Part shown: piece by piece, positions 29,214 to 39,509 of the stretch
How the letters are laid out: each line of letters starts with the position of its first letter
Position numbering within the stretch: position 1 is the stretch's first letter
Source of the DNA: Aurantiochytrium sp. KH105
Lineage: Eukaryota; Sar; Bigyra; Thraustochytrida; Thraustochytriidae
DNA: 64,000 bases
Direction of reading: 5' to 3'
NCBI GenBank assembly: GCA_003116975.1
Contig: BGKB01000072.1
Span: forward strand, 1 to 64,000
The notes under the pieces: generated by a model
The model's input: the letters and a program-made list of their open reading frames with translations, nothing else
Database searches by the model: none
Told to the model about the DNA's origin: nothing
Program-made: the position numbers and the translations under genes

Positions 29214-29830
29214 CCTCTCGTGCGCTCTGTCCGAGGTCAGCCAACGCGGTCGGTCTCGCGCCGCGATTCTGTTTTATGCAGCACGCCACTACACCACGCA
29301 GCCTCACCGCAGCAGATTGGCATTCTTCACCACATGCCCCGACACAGCTCTACACAGTGAACTGTTGCTTGTTGAGACGCCCTGGCAGGCTGGTTGCTGC
29401 GGAGGGGTAAATGAATGCTTGAGGAGCCGGAAATGAAGAATCGGGCGCATGAATGAAGAATCAAGCGCACGAGTGAAGAAATGGAATGAATGGCCACACA
29501 CACAACGAGCTTGGCGAGCAAACCGACGCCTTCTTCTTCTTGAGGCAGACCTCCAAGCGCGCGAGCGAGCGAGCGAGCGAGCTTCCCAGCCAGCGAGGTC
29601 TTCCGAGGCGCGAGCCTTCCCGTGCATACTCACGCACGCACGAGCGAGAGAGCGAGACAGCGAGAGCGCTGCTCGCAGTCGCGGCCGTTTGTCTGTTGGT
29701 TGGCGTGGGCACCCACCTGCCCGCCCGCCCCATCCACGCAGCGAAGCCGTCCGTGCACCTCGTTGTCACCGGCAACACCTGCGCAGTCAGGCGCGGCGCA
29801 GCAGCCAGGTCGCTCCGCGCGCCAAGAGCA
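29214..29830. promoter_or_regulatory. Divergent promoter region between DNMT2 and DEAD-box genes
   Basis: About 620 bases. The DEAD-box frame is open upstream of the chosen start through 29486. That stretch encodes Arg/Ser/Ala-rich sequence from GAGC-type repeats (about 29560-29585) and is judged to be 5' leader rather than protein. An N-terminal extension cannot be excluded. Confidence 0.4.
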
Positions 29831-29969
29831 ATGGAGGGCGCGACAGGCGGCGGCGGCGGCCGGGGACGACGCAGGGGCGGCGGCGGCGGCGGTAGACGCG
29901 GCGGAAAGAGGCCCGCGCAACAAGATGCCAGCGAAGTCCCTGTCGGCGCCAAGAAAAACCGGCAGAGCA

Positions 29970-30014
<45 letters not shown>

Positions 30015-31780
30015 CAGAGAACGCGACGCCCGCGACGGCACCCGCGACGGCTCCGGCAGCAGCGCCCAAGTCGAAAGCGCACCTTTCGAAGGAGACCTTT
30101 GCGAGCCTGAAGATCTCCAATGAGGCCAAGCGCGCGCTCGACGAGGTGCTCAAATTCACGCACATGACCCAGGTGCAAGCGCAAACGCTGCCGGTCATCA
30201 TGCAGGGCGGAGACGTTCTGGCCAAGGCCAAGACGGGTTCCGGCAAGACGGTGGCCTTCATGCTCCCCACGATCGAAAACATTGCCGCCAGCAAGCGCGC
30301 CGGCGGCCAGGCGCGATCGACCATCTCTTGTATCGCGATCGCCCCTACGCGCGACCTTGCCATTCAAGTCTACGACGAAGCACAGGCCTTGGCCAAATTC
30401 CACGGATCCATTTCCATGGCCTGCATCGTGGGCGGCATCAACAAGAACAAGGACATTCGCCGTTTTCAGAGCCCGATCGATATTTTGGTTGCCACGCCGG
30501 GACGTCTTCAGGACCATCTCAGCACCACTCCCGGCTTTGCGGACCGCATGAATGGCCTCGAGGTGCTCATCCTCGACGAAGCGGATCGTCTCCTGGACAT
30601 GGGCTTTCGGCCGGACATTGAGCGCATCCTGGGCTTTCTGCCCCGTTCGCGGCAGACCCTGCTCTTTAGCGCCACCTATCCCAAGAGCCTCGAACCCATT
30701 GTCAAGTTTGCCCTCAAGCCGGACTTTAAGCTCATTGATACTGTCGGCGAGGAGACCACCCAGACGAATGCTCAGGTCTCGCAGAGCTCCACTGTTGTCG
30801 CGCACGAACTTCACCCGCACGTGCTGTACTGGCTCCTCAAGGACCACATGGCGGAGATGGGCGGAACGGATACTGGGTACAAGGTCATGGTGTTCTTCCC
30901 CACGGCGCGCATCGTTGGTTTCTGGTCTCAAGTCTTTAACAAGCTTGGCATCAATGTTTTGGAGATGCATAGCCGCAAGTCGCAGTCGCAGCGTGGCAAG
31001 CTCGTCACCGAGTTCCGCACGGGAAAGAACCTCATCATGTTCTCCAGCGATGTCAGTGCGCGCGGCCTCGACTTTGAGGGCGTGACTCTCATTCTGCAGA
31101 TTGGTCTCACGGATCGTGAGCAGTACATTCACCGTCTCGGCCGCACGGCGCGTGCCGGCATGGCTGGCAAGGGCATCCTCGTGCTTGCGCCCTTCGAGAA
31201 GCGTTTCCTCAACGAGCTCCGTGACCTGCCCATCGAATCAATCGACGGTGCTTCTCTCGAGGCCAGAGGTCCGGCTCCGGATGTTTCGCGGGCCCTGCGC
31301 GAGGTAGAGGAGGACGTTTCGCTCTTTCTCGCCGCGGAATCGGCATACCGCACCTTTTTGGGATACTACATTAACAAGTCCAAGGCGACGGGCAAGTCGC
31401 GCTCGGAGCTCATCCAGCAGGCCAACGATTGGTCGTCATACATTGGACTTTCGCGCGTTCCCGAGCTCGAGGCCAGAACTGCGGGCAAGATGGGGCTTAA
31501 GGGCAGCACGGAGGTCAACATCTATGGCAAGCGCTTTTACGATTCTCCGGACACGCGTCCCATTGCTGCAAAGGCAGCTGCGCAGCAAGGTGGTGGCGGC
31601 GGCGGCGGCGGCGGTGGCGGCGGTGGACGCCGTAACGGTGGTGGTGGCGGTGGCGGCGGCGGCGGCGGCTTCGGCGGAGGTCGTGGCGGAGGCCGTGGCG
31701 GAGGCCGTGGCGGCCGTGGCGGCTTTGGCGGCTCGCGAGGCTTTGGCGGAGGCGGAGGAGGCGGTCGTCCGCGATACTAG
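29831..31780 (+). CDS. DEAD-box ATP-dependent RNA helicase with poly-Gln and Gly-rich tails
   Basis: 649 residues from ATG 29831 (MEGATGGGGGRGRRRGGGG); an in-frame ATG at 29486 would add 115 residues of leader-like sequence. The order is a Gly/Arg tail; a CAG-encoded poly-Gln run (about 29970-30012); motif I AKTGSGKT (about 133-140); Ia PTRDLA; Ib TPGR; II LDEADRLLDMG (about 248); III SAT; IV VFFPTARI; V SARGLDFEGV; VI HRLGRTARAG (about 434); then a C-terminal Gly/Arg (RGG-like) tail from GGC/GGT repeats. The core resembles the MSS116/DDX18-like group. It is likely an RNA remodeller in ribosome biogenesis or organelle RNA folding; the exact orthologue is not clear. RGG and poly-Gln tails favour RNA binding and condensate behaviour. 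Confidence 0.9.
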
Positions 31781-33026
31781 GCTCCTGCCGATACATGACG
31801 GTCAGTTGTTCGTGATCACGCGTTTCTTCGCGGAAGCAAACAACACGCACGCAAGCATGTTTGCTTCGGGGATATCACCAAATATTCCCTCAAAAAGAAC
31901 CAAGGGCCGTTTTTGTCTTGCAGGGCGGATAACTTAGTTGTTTCAAGTGTTGCAAAACGAACTGACTGTGAGGAGCCAGGCTGGTTTGGCGCTTCGCAAC
32001 TTGGTTCGGCATTCGCAACGAGGTAGAGTCCATATCAAGCGAGGAGGTGGAGAAGGAGAAGACTGCTGCGGCAGCTGACTGCCGTCCTCGCTAACTAGTT
32101 CTCTGTAAGCTAGCAAAGATATTCCACATGCTTTTTTTGTTTTTTTCCAAGTGTTTCTTTCTTGATTCTTACTAGTAGGTTTGCACCCTGGTTGAGCCGA
32201 CCATAAGCATGATTATGGCGATAATGAAAGTGGTGGAGGAGGAAAGGAGAAATGTCGTGTCGTACATCGTGTATGACAATCTACAGAGCCTTCCTTGCTT
32301 AGCCCAATGGCAAGAGTCTCAGCCTACAAAGCACTTTCCTGTACCACTTTTTTATCAACGTGATTCTCACCAGTAGGTCTGCACCCAAACTGAGCGGAGC
32401 ATAACCATGATTATGGATGATGAAAACGATGGCGGAGAAAAAAGAGGAAACGTCGTGTAGTACCGCTTGTATGACCTAGCCCAATGGCAAGAGTCTCAGC
32501 CCACAAAACCACCACCACTGGCAGTACTATACCTGGCTGGCTCACTTCTCTCTCACACAGTCAGGCTCAGCTGGGCGGCCAATCTAACACCCCTTTGGAC
32601 CGTATTCGTATTCTCCTCCCAGTGCTTGGCATGGCGCGGCACGCGCGGTTTTTGTGAGGAGGCGGCGATTTTGAGCGTGTGTATTTTTTGTCGGCGGGCG
32701 GGCGGGCGGGCCGGGCGAGCTCTGCCCACAGAGCCTATTGCAAACGCCGCAGCATCGCAGACCTGCAGACCGGCACCGCCCCATCGGCATCGGCACACGC
32801 AGCGCGCGCCGCTCCTCCCCCCACTCCCCTCTCTCGATCTACCGCGCTCGCGCGCGCGCGCACGCACGAACGTACAGCGAGGAAGCGAATCGTCGAAAGA
32901 GTTCCGAGGCTCGGGCGGAGGCGCGCGTCCCTCCTTGCGCGAGACAGCGCGTGCGCGGAGAAGCTCGCGCAAAGGCGCACGTTATCACATCGGTCGAGCG
33001 TCGAGGCGAGACCTCCGCCGGCCAGA
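31781..33026. other. Intergenic with a diverged direct repeat
   Basis: About 1.2 kb between the DEAD-box gene and the next plus-strand gene. Apart from the 150-170-bp repeat pair listed separately, it holds GC-rich leader-like sequence after 32660. No gene supported. Confidence 0.5.
32161..32507. repeat. Diverged direct repeat, two copies of about 150-170 bp
   Basis: Copy A is about 32161-32331 and copy B about 32359-32507. Shared blocks: GATTCT(T/C)AC(T/C)AGTAGGT, CATGATTATGG, the AAACGTCGTGTAGTA/AAATGTCGTGTCGTA pair, and AGCCCAATGGCAAGAGTCTC. The copies differ by substitutions and small indels, so the duplication is old. No coding potential or known element family seen. Confidence 0.8.
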
Positions 33027-33590
33027 ATGGACGACAAGGCTCTCTCCGCGGCGGTAGCCTTTGATGCCGCCTCGGAGCTCCACGACGAGGAAGAAATGAC
33101 TGCGGAAGGCGTCCTCGAGGCCCTCGGCCAGGTCGAGTACAAGGTCCGGCTCCTTTTTACGACCACGCATCACCAAAAGCTGGTGTCCAAGGAAGAGCGA
33201 AAACAAATGCTCAAGGACATTGAATCTTACCAGTCCTTTGCGAGCGAAATGGAGGAGGTGGACCCAGAAAATGCCGAGGCCATTATGACTCTTGCAGAAA
33301 AGGTTCTCGCCATTCTCGACGGAAACGCCTTTCTTGAAGATGGTAAGAAGAAGACGCTGCAGTCCTGCTTGGACCACGCCGAGGCCGCTGGCTGGGACGC
33401 CCTCGCTGACGAGCCATGGCGGGCGCAGCTCGTGGCCAAGGCCGCAAAGTGTAGCTATGCCAAGGCTGCCGCTGCTGTGGCCGATGAGCTCGACCTGCGA
33501 CGTGCCATCGAGATCGCCCCGAGCATGGCGGACGGCTCGGCGCGCTGGTCAACCGTCCCTGCAGGCTTCGAGCCGCCCAAGAAACATTAA
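33027..33590 (+). CDS. Small acidic helical protein of unknown function
   Basis: 187 residues starting at ATG 33027 (MDDKALSAAVAFDAASELHD). The frame is open upstream, but that part is GC-rich leader-like sequence. The product is rich in Glu, Ala and Lys and looks mainly helical, with a conserved-looking core (LGQVEYKVRLLFTTTHHQKL, SYQSFASEMEEVDPENAEAI) and an Ala-rich C-terminal part ending in AGFEPPKKH. No signal peptide or membrane segment. I do not recognise a family. A poly(A)-signal-like AATAAATAAAT lies about 35 bases after the stop. Confidence 0.6.
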   Translation: MDDKALSAAVAFDAASELHDEEEMTAEGVLEALGQVEYKVRLLFTTTHHQKLVSKEERKQMLKDIESYQSFASEMEEVDPENAEAIMTLAEKVLAILDGNAFLEDGKKKTLQSCLDHAEAAGWDALADEPWRAQLVAKAAKCSYAKAAAAVADELDLRRAIEIAPSMADGSARWSTVPAGFEPPKKH

Positions 33591-36500
33591 GTTTCCGCAC
33601 CTTTTCTACCACTACTTTTGTTCAAAAATAAATAAATCCCCAAACGGATTTGCTGCACTCTTTACTTTCAATCTGCACCGTGTACGTATGCATTGCATCG
33701 TATCGCTCCGAAAGAGACACGCGCGCACTTGTCTCCATTGCAGAATCTTTTCTTCTTTTTCTTTTCTTCCCAAAGAATTCCGCTTGATCGTCGGACGCGG
33801 TGATGTCCAGAAAAGCATGCGATACGAAGTCAGCAGGGCGCATCAGTTTTCCTTGTGAGTTTGGCAACAGAGGCTGACTCAGACTCAGCTCTGCACAGAA
33901 CCAGGTGCGCCACATGTGATATATGACTTTCGCCCCCACAAGTCCAAGTTTTGGGACCAGCTTTGACTTTCCTTCTCTTTTGTTTTCTTTCCAAATGCCT
34001 CGCCTTGACAAGTATCTTCAGCCAGCTGATGCGCCGATCGCAGTGAAAATTCACCCAATCTGCTGCGATTCCCCTTGGCGAAAGGGGTCTGATCCGAGGT
34101 GGCCGTGCTCCAGACCAGGGCCTTCTTCCACCGTTCCCGACCTGAAAGAAAGAGAAAAAATGGACAAGGAAACCTGCCTGCCCGATGTTTGTTTGCAGCG
34201 TGCGAGCATCGTCAGCACAGCAGGCACAACCCTTCGTTCCGTCTATACCTCATGAATCATCCTCATGGTTTGATTGCAGCAAGGGGTTACCTTTCTGGTC
34301 TCGGAATTGGACAATCGCTCCCTTCATCTTTCTTTTTACTTGGTGGTTGGGCGGCCAAGATCCAGACACGCCGCGACTCGGAGCGAGCCAAGAAAGGGCT
34401 AGCCGGGCGCAAGGAAAGGCAAGGCAAGGCAAGGCAAGGCAAGACGTGGCGCGGCGCGGCACGGCGAGACAAAGTGTGGCGCGGCGCGGCGCAGCACGGC
34501 GCGCGAGGCGGCCTCCGTCGAGGCGAGACGCTGACGGCGGCAGCCTGTGAAAGGAAAACCTAGAAAACTCGGAGCCCCGTTCTTGGGGCCGTTCTCTCCG
34601 GCGCGAGCAGGGGGGGGTGCGCTTGGCTCGCACGTGCTTGCGCTGGAACGCGGGTGGTCCTGGGAAACGAGGTGGAACGTAGGAGGGGGGGCAAGGAAAT
34701 TAACCGTGTGCGAGAGTCTACGTCTCGTGCGGGCGCAAGGTGCTTGTAGACGCGTGCAGATCCTAGCGGACCAGGCGGAACGACGCAGGCAGTTGGGTGC
34801 CGCGGCGAGGCGACAAATTCAAAAAGTACAAGCGACCAAAGGAGCGTAGACGCGGGCCGCGGCGTGCGATCTGCCTGCCTGCCTGCCTGCCTGAATCGAG
34901 TCGTATCCGCCCGAGCGCGCGACCGAAGAGCTCCGCACGTGGCGGCTTCTTCCTTTCCGACAGCGCCCCGCCAGCGTCGCGCGAGGTCTACGTGCGCGCG
35001 GTCCCGCGGGAGGGAGGGCCTGGATTCGAAGCCAAGACAAAGAAGACCGGCAATCATCGACAGCTCCGCTCCCAGCGCCCTTTACGCTGCGCTGCGCTGC
35101 TTGCCTGCTCGCGACGCCGCGGTCGTCTGCCTTCCGTGCTCCCCTCCTTCTCTCCCGCGCGCCGCGCCTCGCGCCCGGCACTCGAGGCGCCGCCAGCCCG
35201 GCCAAGAGCCAAGACAAGACAAGACACGACACGACACGATAGCCAGCCTAGCCTGCCCGTGCGGAGAGCGAGAGGCGGCGCGCCGATAGACCAACCGACT
35301 AACTGGGCTGCGCCCGCCAGTGGCCGCTAGCTAAGCCGACGACCTGGCTGGCTGTCCAGACCGAGCTGGCAAGAACTAGCCAAGAAAGAAGCAGAGCAAG
35401 TCTTCCGCTCGCTTTTTCGCGCTCCTATCATTCCATCCTTCCTCGCCGCGCGCCTGACTGACACTCGTGCCTCTTGTCCCGCCGTCGCTCGCTCGCTTGC
35501 GTCGAGGCGAGCAACAATCACCAAAAGAGCAACAACAACTACAACAGCAACAGCAGCAATAAGTCCAGCCAGACATCCTGCCAGGCCAACTTGCCTCCGC
35601 CTCCGCACCGGTCGGTATACAGCTAGGCAAAAAACAAAACAAAGCGCTCGACGCAACAACTCGACGGCTGCCTCGGGCGCTGCGGGCGTCTCGCGCCGCT
35701 GCCGACCACGCACCGCGCCCGGAGCGGGCTCCAAGGGAGCAGGAGAGACCTCCTTTTTCCGCTTTGCTCTCGCTTTGCGCTTTTTGCTTTGCCCTGCCAG
35801 CAGTGTAGCGCACTGTAGGCGCCAGCAGTAAGCAGGGCCAGCAAGCAAGCAAGCAGCGAGCCCACCGCGGTTACTCTGCCGACTTTGCACCACTTTCCAC
35901 GCCGACACGACTCGTCCGCCTTCGGCGTGACAGCACCTCGCTCGGCTGCGAGCGCGCCCGGCCTAGCCCAGCCAGCCCAGCCCGGCCCAGCCCAGCCCAG
36001 CCCGCGCGCCCCGCCTCGGCTGTCGCGGCTTATCTATCTTCGCGTGCAGCGCTTGCTTTTTTCCCTCCTCCCTCCCTCCCTCCTTTCCTTCTCTCCCTCG
36101 CCCTCTCTCTCTCTCCCTCGGCCGGCGGCGGTGTGCCTCCCGCCGTCCCCTCTCGCCTCTCTCCCTCTCTCCTCTGCGGCGCCGGCCGGCCATCCGCTCC
36201 TCGGTTTCTTTCGCTCGCTCGCTCGAGTTGTTGATCGAGGAGTTGTTGTTGATCGAGCTCGAGTTCGAGTTCGACTTCGAGTTGGTTGATTGTCGAGCGC
36301 GAGAGAAATCGATCAGTACAGCGCGAGCTACTTACTAGCTTAGCTGCCTGTGCCTGGCCGATCCGTCAGTCCATCGATCCATCGATCGTTGCGTTTCCCG
36401 CGCTCTGCGTCTATCTGCAACAAGCAAGCAAGCGACACGAGCGAGCAAGCAACACGAGCAAGCTTGGTCGGCTTGCTTGCTCTTCTCCTCTCGTTCTTTC

Positions 36501-37283
36501 CGGGTCTGCCTGGCTGGCGGAGCAGTAAAAGTAGGCTAGAAGCCTTCCTTCTCTCTCTCTCCTTTTCGCTGCCCTTTTTGCCCTGGCGCCACAGAGAGAG
36601 GCGCGTTCACCGTCCACCCCGGCCGGTTCCATCGCTCGCTCGCCCGCTCCTTCACGCACGCACGCGGGTCACTCGCTGTCGCTTGGGTTGGACCAGCCTG
36701 CGCGGCGCGCGCCTAGGCGACCGCTATCGACCGTCGATTGACCTGGCCAGGGGAGCGCGAGCGATCGATCCATCGATCCATCGATTGATCTATCCATCGA
36801 TCCCTCATTGGTCTGGTCCTTCAGGTCCTTCCTCTCCTTTTTCTCTCCTCGCCTCTCCTTCCCTGCCATCATCGGCCGCTTCGCATCACCCACTGCTTTT
36901 TTTTTCCTCGAGGGTTTTTTCCTCCACGGACTCGCGACTACGAGCCCGCTAGCGAGCTCTAGCCGGCAGCGGTGGCCGCATTTCGCGACAGTGGCAGCGG
37001 CCATTGTTGACAGTGCGCAGGGCAGCCGCAAAGAGCAGCCTCGCGGCGCGGAAGCACGAGAACAGACGGAAAACAGCCGCCGGCTTCGGTCGGCCGCAGG
37101 AGCGAGCGAGCCGCAGGCGCGAGCGAACGGGCACGCGGAAGCGCGGGAGCGCACGCGAGCCGCGCCTGTTCTCTCCCCCCCCCCCCCTCCGGCGGCCCGA
37201 CCTCCCTGCCTCGCCGGACCGCCACGGTGACGCACCGCACCGCGCGCGACCCGCACCGCCCGCCCGCCCGCCCGCCGCGCGAG
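33591..37283. other. Long GC-rich and polypyrimidine intergenic region
   Basis: About 3.7 kb without a gene I can support. It contains many short simple repeats: GGCAA repeats (about 34414-34440), TGCC repeats (34868-34895), ACACG repeats (about 35222-35238), a CT-rich strand-biased block (36060-36125), CGAGTT/TCGAGC repeats (36210-36300) and ATCGATCC repeats (about 36361-36391 and 36763-36803). Long frames on both strands encode Arg/Ala/Pro/Ser low-complexity sequence and look like GC artefacts. The last kilobase is probably the promoter and leader of the gene starting at 37284. Confidence 0.5.
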
Positions 37284-38705
37284 ATGAGCAGACACGCGAG
37301 CCCAGAGGCACCGCGACGCGCGGCCACGCCCAGGGAGCTCGAGTCGCCCGCGGTCTCCAATAGCTCCTCGCGGTCTAGCGACCACGAGCTCACCGACTCG
37401 CAAAGCGCGCGCAGCAGCGGCGCAGACAGCAACAGCAACAACGTCCTCATGCAATTTTCGCCGGAAATTCACGCCAATCTCAAATCCCTCATGCCCGCAA
37501 AGCCCTACGCGTCAGCGTCAGGGATCGCGCACGAGCTCAAACCCGAAGAGGCGTCCAATCTCATTGCGCAGCAGCAACAAATCCTCATGCGCCAGCCCCA
37601 AAAGTCCCGCGTTCAGGCGCACGGCGAGGCCCTCAAGGTGGACTCGAGGCCCCACGGCCGGGTGTCCACCCGCGGCGGCGCCGGCAAGAGACCCTTTCAG
37701 GAAATGGCCCGCGACTCCAAGCCCAACACAGCGGCAACCGAGCGCTCCACCATCCGCCCGACGGCAGACTCCTCACGCGCCGTGAAAGCGGAACCCCACT
37801 TCGTGGCTGGCGCCAGACAAGCAGGGCCTACGCGACCTGCCAAGGCCGGGCCCGGAAACCCCGTCAGCCCGTTTGCGGGCGATGCAGAGGCAAGGGAAGA
37901 TGCCGTCATGGCCCTTCGCGTCAAGCTCGCCAACATGCCCGTCCATCGCAAGGGCGGCGTGGCCCTCTTGCACTTTGACGACCTCTTGGAAATGCTCGAC
38001 GCCCACGGCGTCGACGTCGCCACACTGGACGCCGAAACGGTCCACCACCTTCAGACTATCATCAACGTTGCCGCCAGCGAGATCGTGCTCGATATTTGCG
38101 CACAAAAGAAGCAGCGCATCGCAACGAGCAAGCATCTCAGCATCTCGGCCCCCGACGTCCAAGAGGCTGTCACATCACTGGCCAAGGGTCGCGATGGCTT
38201 CGCGCGCAACCCTTCAACATCTCGATTCTATTCTTACATTGACAGATGCGAGGCAAAGCTCGGCGTTCTCGATCCTCGCAGCACGGAGGTCCGCGCGAAT
38301 ATTGTATCTCGTCGCGAAAACCCCGTTAGCCGCAGCAAGAAGAAACGAAAGGGGGCTGCAGCCGCCGCCGCCGCCGCCGCCGCATTGGGTCCCGGGCCCA
38401 AGTCCGTATCTTCGTCCTCGTCCTCCATGGCATCTTCCTCAATGTATTCTTCGGCGGCGCATGACCTGCCGTCGTTTTCAGCCGCACAGGGCAACAGGAC
38501 GCGCCATGCGCCATCTTCTACACCGGAATCCTCCATGAGTGATGCCAGCATGTTGATGGAGTTTGCCAACACTGCCAATGGCCAAGCGCCTCTCCAGGCT
38601 CCCTTACCCAGCGTGAATGCCGTGCACCCTGGCTTCGTAGAAACCCACGCGCGCGTCAACCCTGCCTTTGAAAATCCGGATTCAACGCGCAAGCATACCA
38701 AATGA
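37284..38705 (+). CDS. Disordered protein with a possible TAF-like histone fold
   Basis: 473 residues from ATG 37284 (MSRHASPEAPRRAATPRELE). The ends are disordered (Ser/Ala/Arg), with a basic SRSKKKRKG patch that could be a nuclear localisation signal followed by a poly-Ala run. The one ordered part, about residues 228-300 (LHFDDLLEMLDAHGVDVATL, then VHHLQTIINVAASEIVLDIC, then LSISAPDVQEAVTSLAK), has the helix-loop-helix spacing and the terminal DV of TAF12-type histone folds. A TFIID or SAGA subunit is therefore possible. The match is by eye only; the alternative is an unrelated helical domain. Confidence 0.5.
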   Translation: MSRHASPEAPRRAATPRELESPAVSNSSSRSSDHELTDSQSARSSGADSNSNNVLMQFSPEIHANLKSLMPAKPYASASGIAHELKPEEASNLIAQQQQILMRQPQKSRVQAHGEALKVDSRPHGRVSTRGGAGKRPFQEMARDSKPNTAATERSTIRPTADSSRAVKAEPHFVAGARQAGPTRPAKAGPGNPVSPFAGDAEAREDAVMALRVKLANMPVHRKGGVALLHFDDLLEMLDAHGVDVATLDAETVHHLQTIINVAASEIVLDICAQKKQRIATSKHLSISAPDVQEAVTSLAKGRDGFARNPSTSRFYSYIDRCEAKLGVLDPRSTEVRANIVSRRENPVSRSKKKRKGAAAAAAAAAALGPGPKSVSSSSSSMASSSMYSSAAHDLPSFSAAQGNRTRHAPSSTPESSMSDASMLMEFANTANGQAPLQAPLPSVNAVHPGFVETHARVNPAFENPDSTRKHTK

Positions 38706-39509
38706 GCACAAAGACCACACCACGTCTCATTCCTTTTATTTCCTCTTTCACTTCCTCACTCTCTCTCTCTCCTCCTTCGCCAGAAGCAAACACCTCTGGA
38801 ATACATGGCCTCAACGTGTCCGTCAAACGAATCTCGTTTGCTTTGCCAGACCATCGGCTCGACCATTACAATCCCTTCCCCCATCCAGTTGCGAGTACTT
38901 CAGGCAAACAAACAGCAAATCATACAATCAAACACAAAGCAGCACACGCACACAATGTATCGACGCCGGCCAGCTGCGGTCGTTGATATCGGCAACGGGG
39001 GATGTCTGCCTCGATGCCTGCCTGCCTGCCTACTTGTCCACCGGCCATTTGTGGACCCCCTTTTGGGGTTGAGGGAAAGGCCGAAAGGGCGGAAAAGAGG
39101 AAGAGGAAGCGAACGGGGTGTTTGCGCAATTGACAATCGACTTTCTTTTTTTCTATTTTCCACTCTGTTCTTCCATTTCTGCTATCGCTTCCTGGAAAAC
39201 CTTGCCCGCACGTTGCTTTCGCAGGCAACCTTGTCGCCTCCTCCCCTCCACGCCTCCATCCTCTCCCCCCCCCCCCCACAGAAAAAAAGAAAGACAAGTC
39301 TAAAAGCTGGGAGTGAAACTGTTATTTTCCGTTTCCCTGCTCGTTCGCCAGTGCTTTGCTTGCTTTCCTGCTTGCTCTTTTGCTCGAGATCATGTTACGG
39401 ACAGCCATCAATCAATCCAACATACAGAAAATGATCATCATTTGTTTTACCAATCTTTCTGGCTGCTTCATTCTTGTCAGACAGGCAGTCAATCAGTCAT
39501 TTCTTGGAA
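38706..39509. other. Convergent intergenic region
   Basis: About 800 bases between two convergent genes. It contains a C run (about 39266-39279) and pyrimidine-rich stretches. No gene seen. Confidence 0.5.

Noticed and set aside
29630-31132. 500-residue minus-strand frame
   Set aside because: Antisense of the DEAD-box gene, whose motifs I-VI are complete on the plus strand.
35327-35908. 193-residue minus-strand frame with hydrophobic run
   Set aside because: Lies in simple-repeat GC-rich DNA with several overlapping open frames and no family signal.
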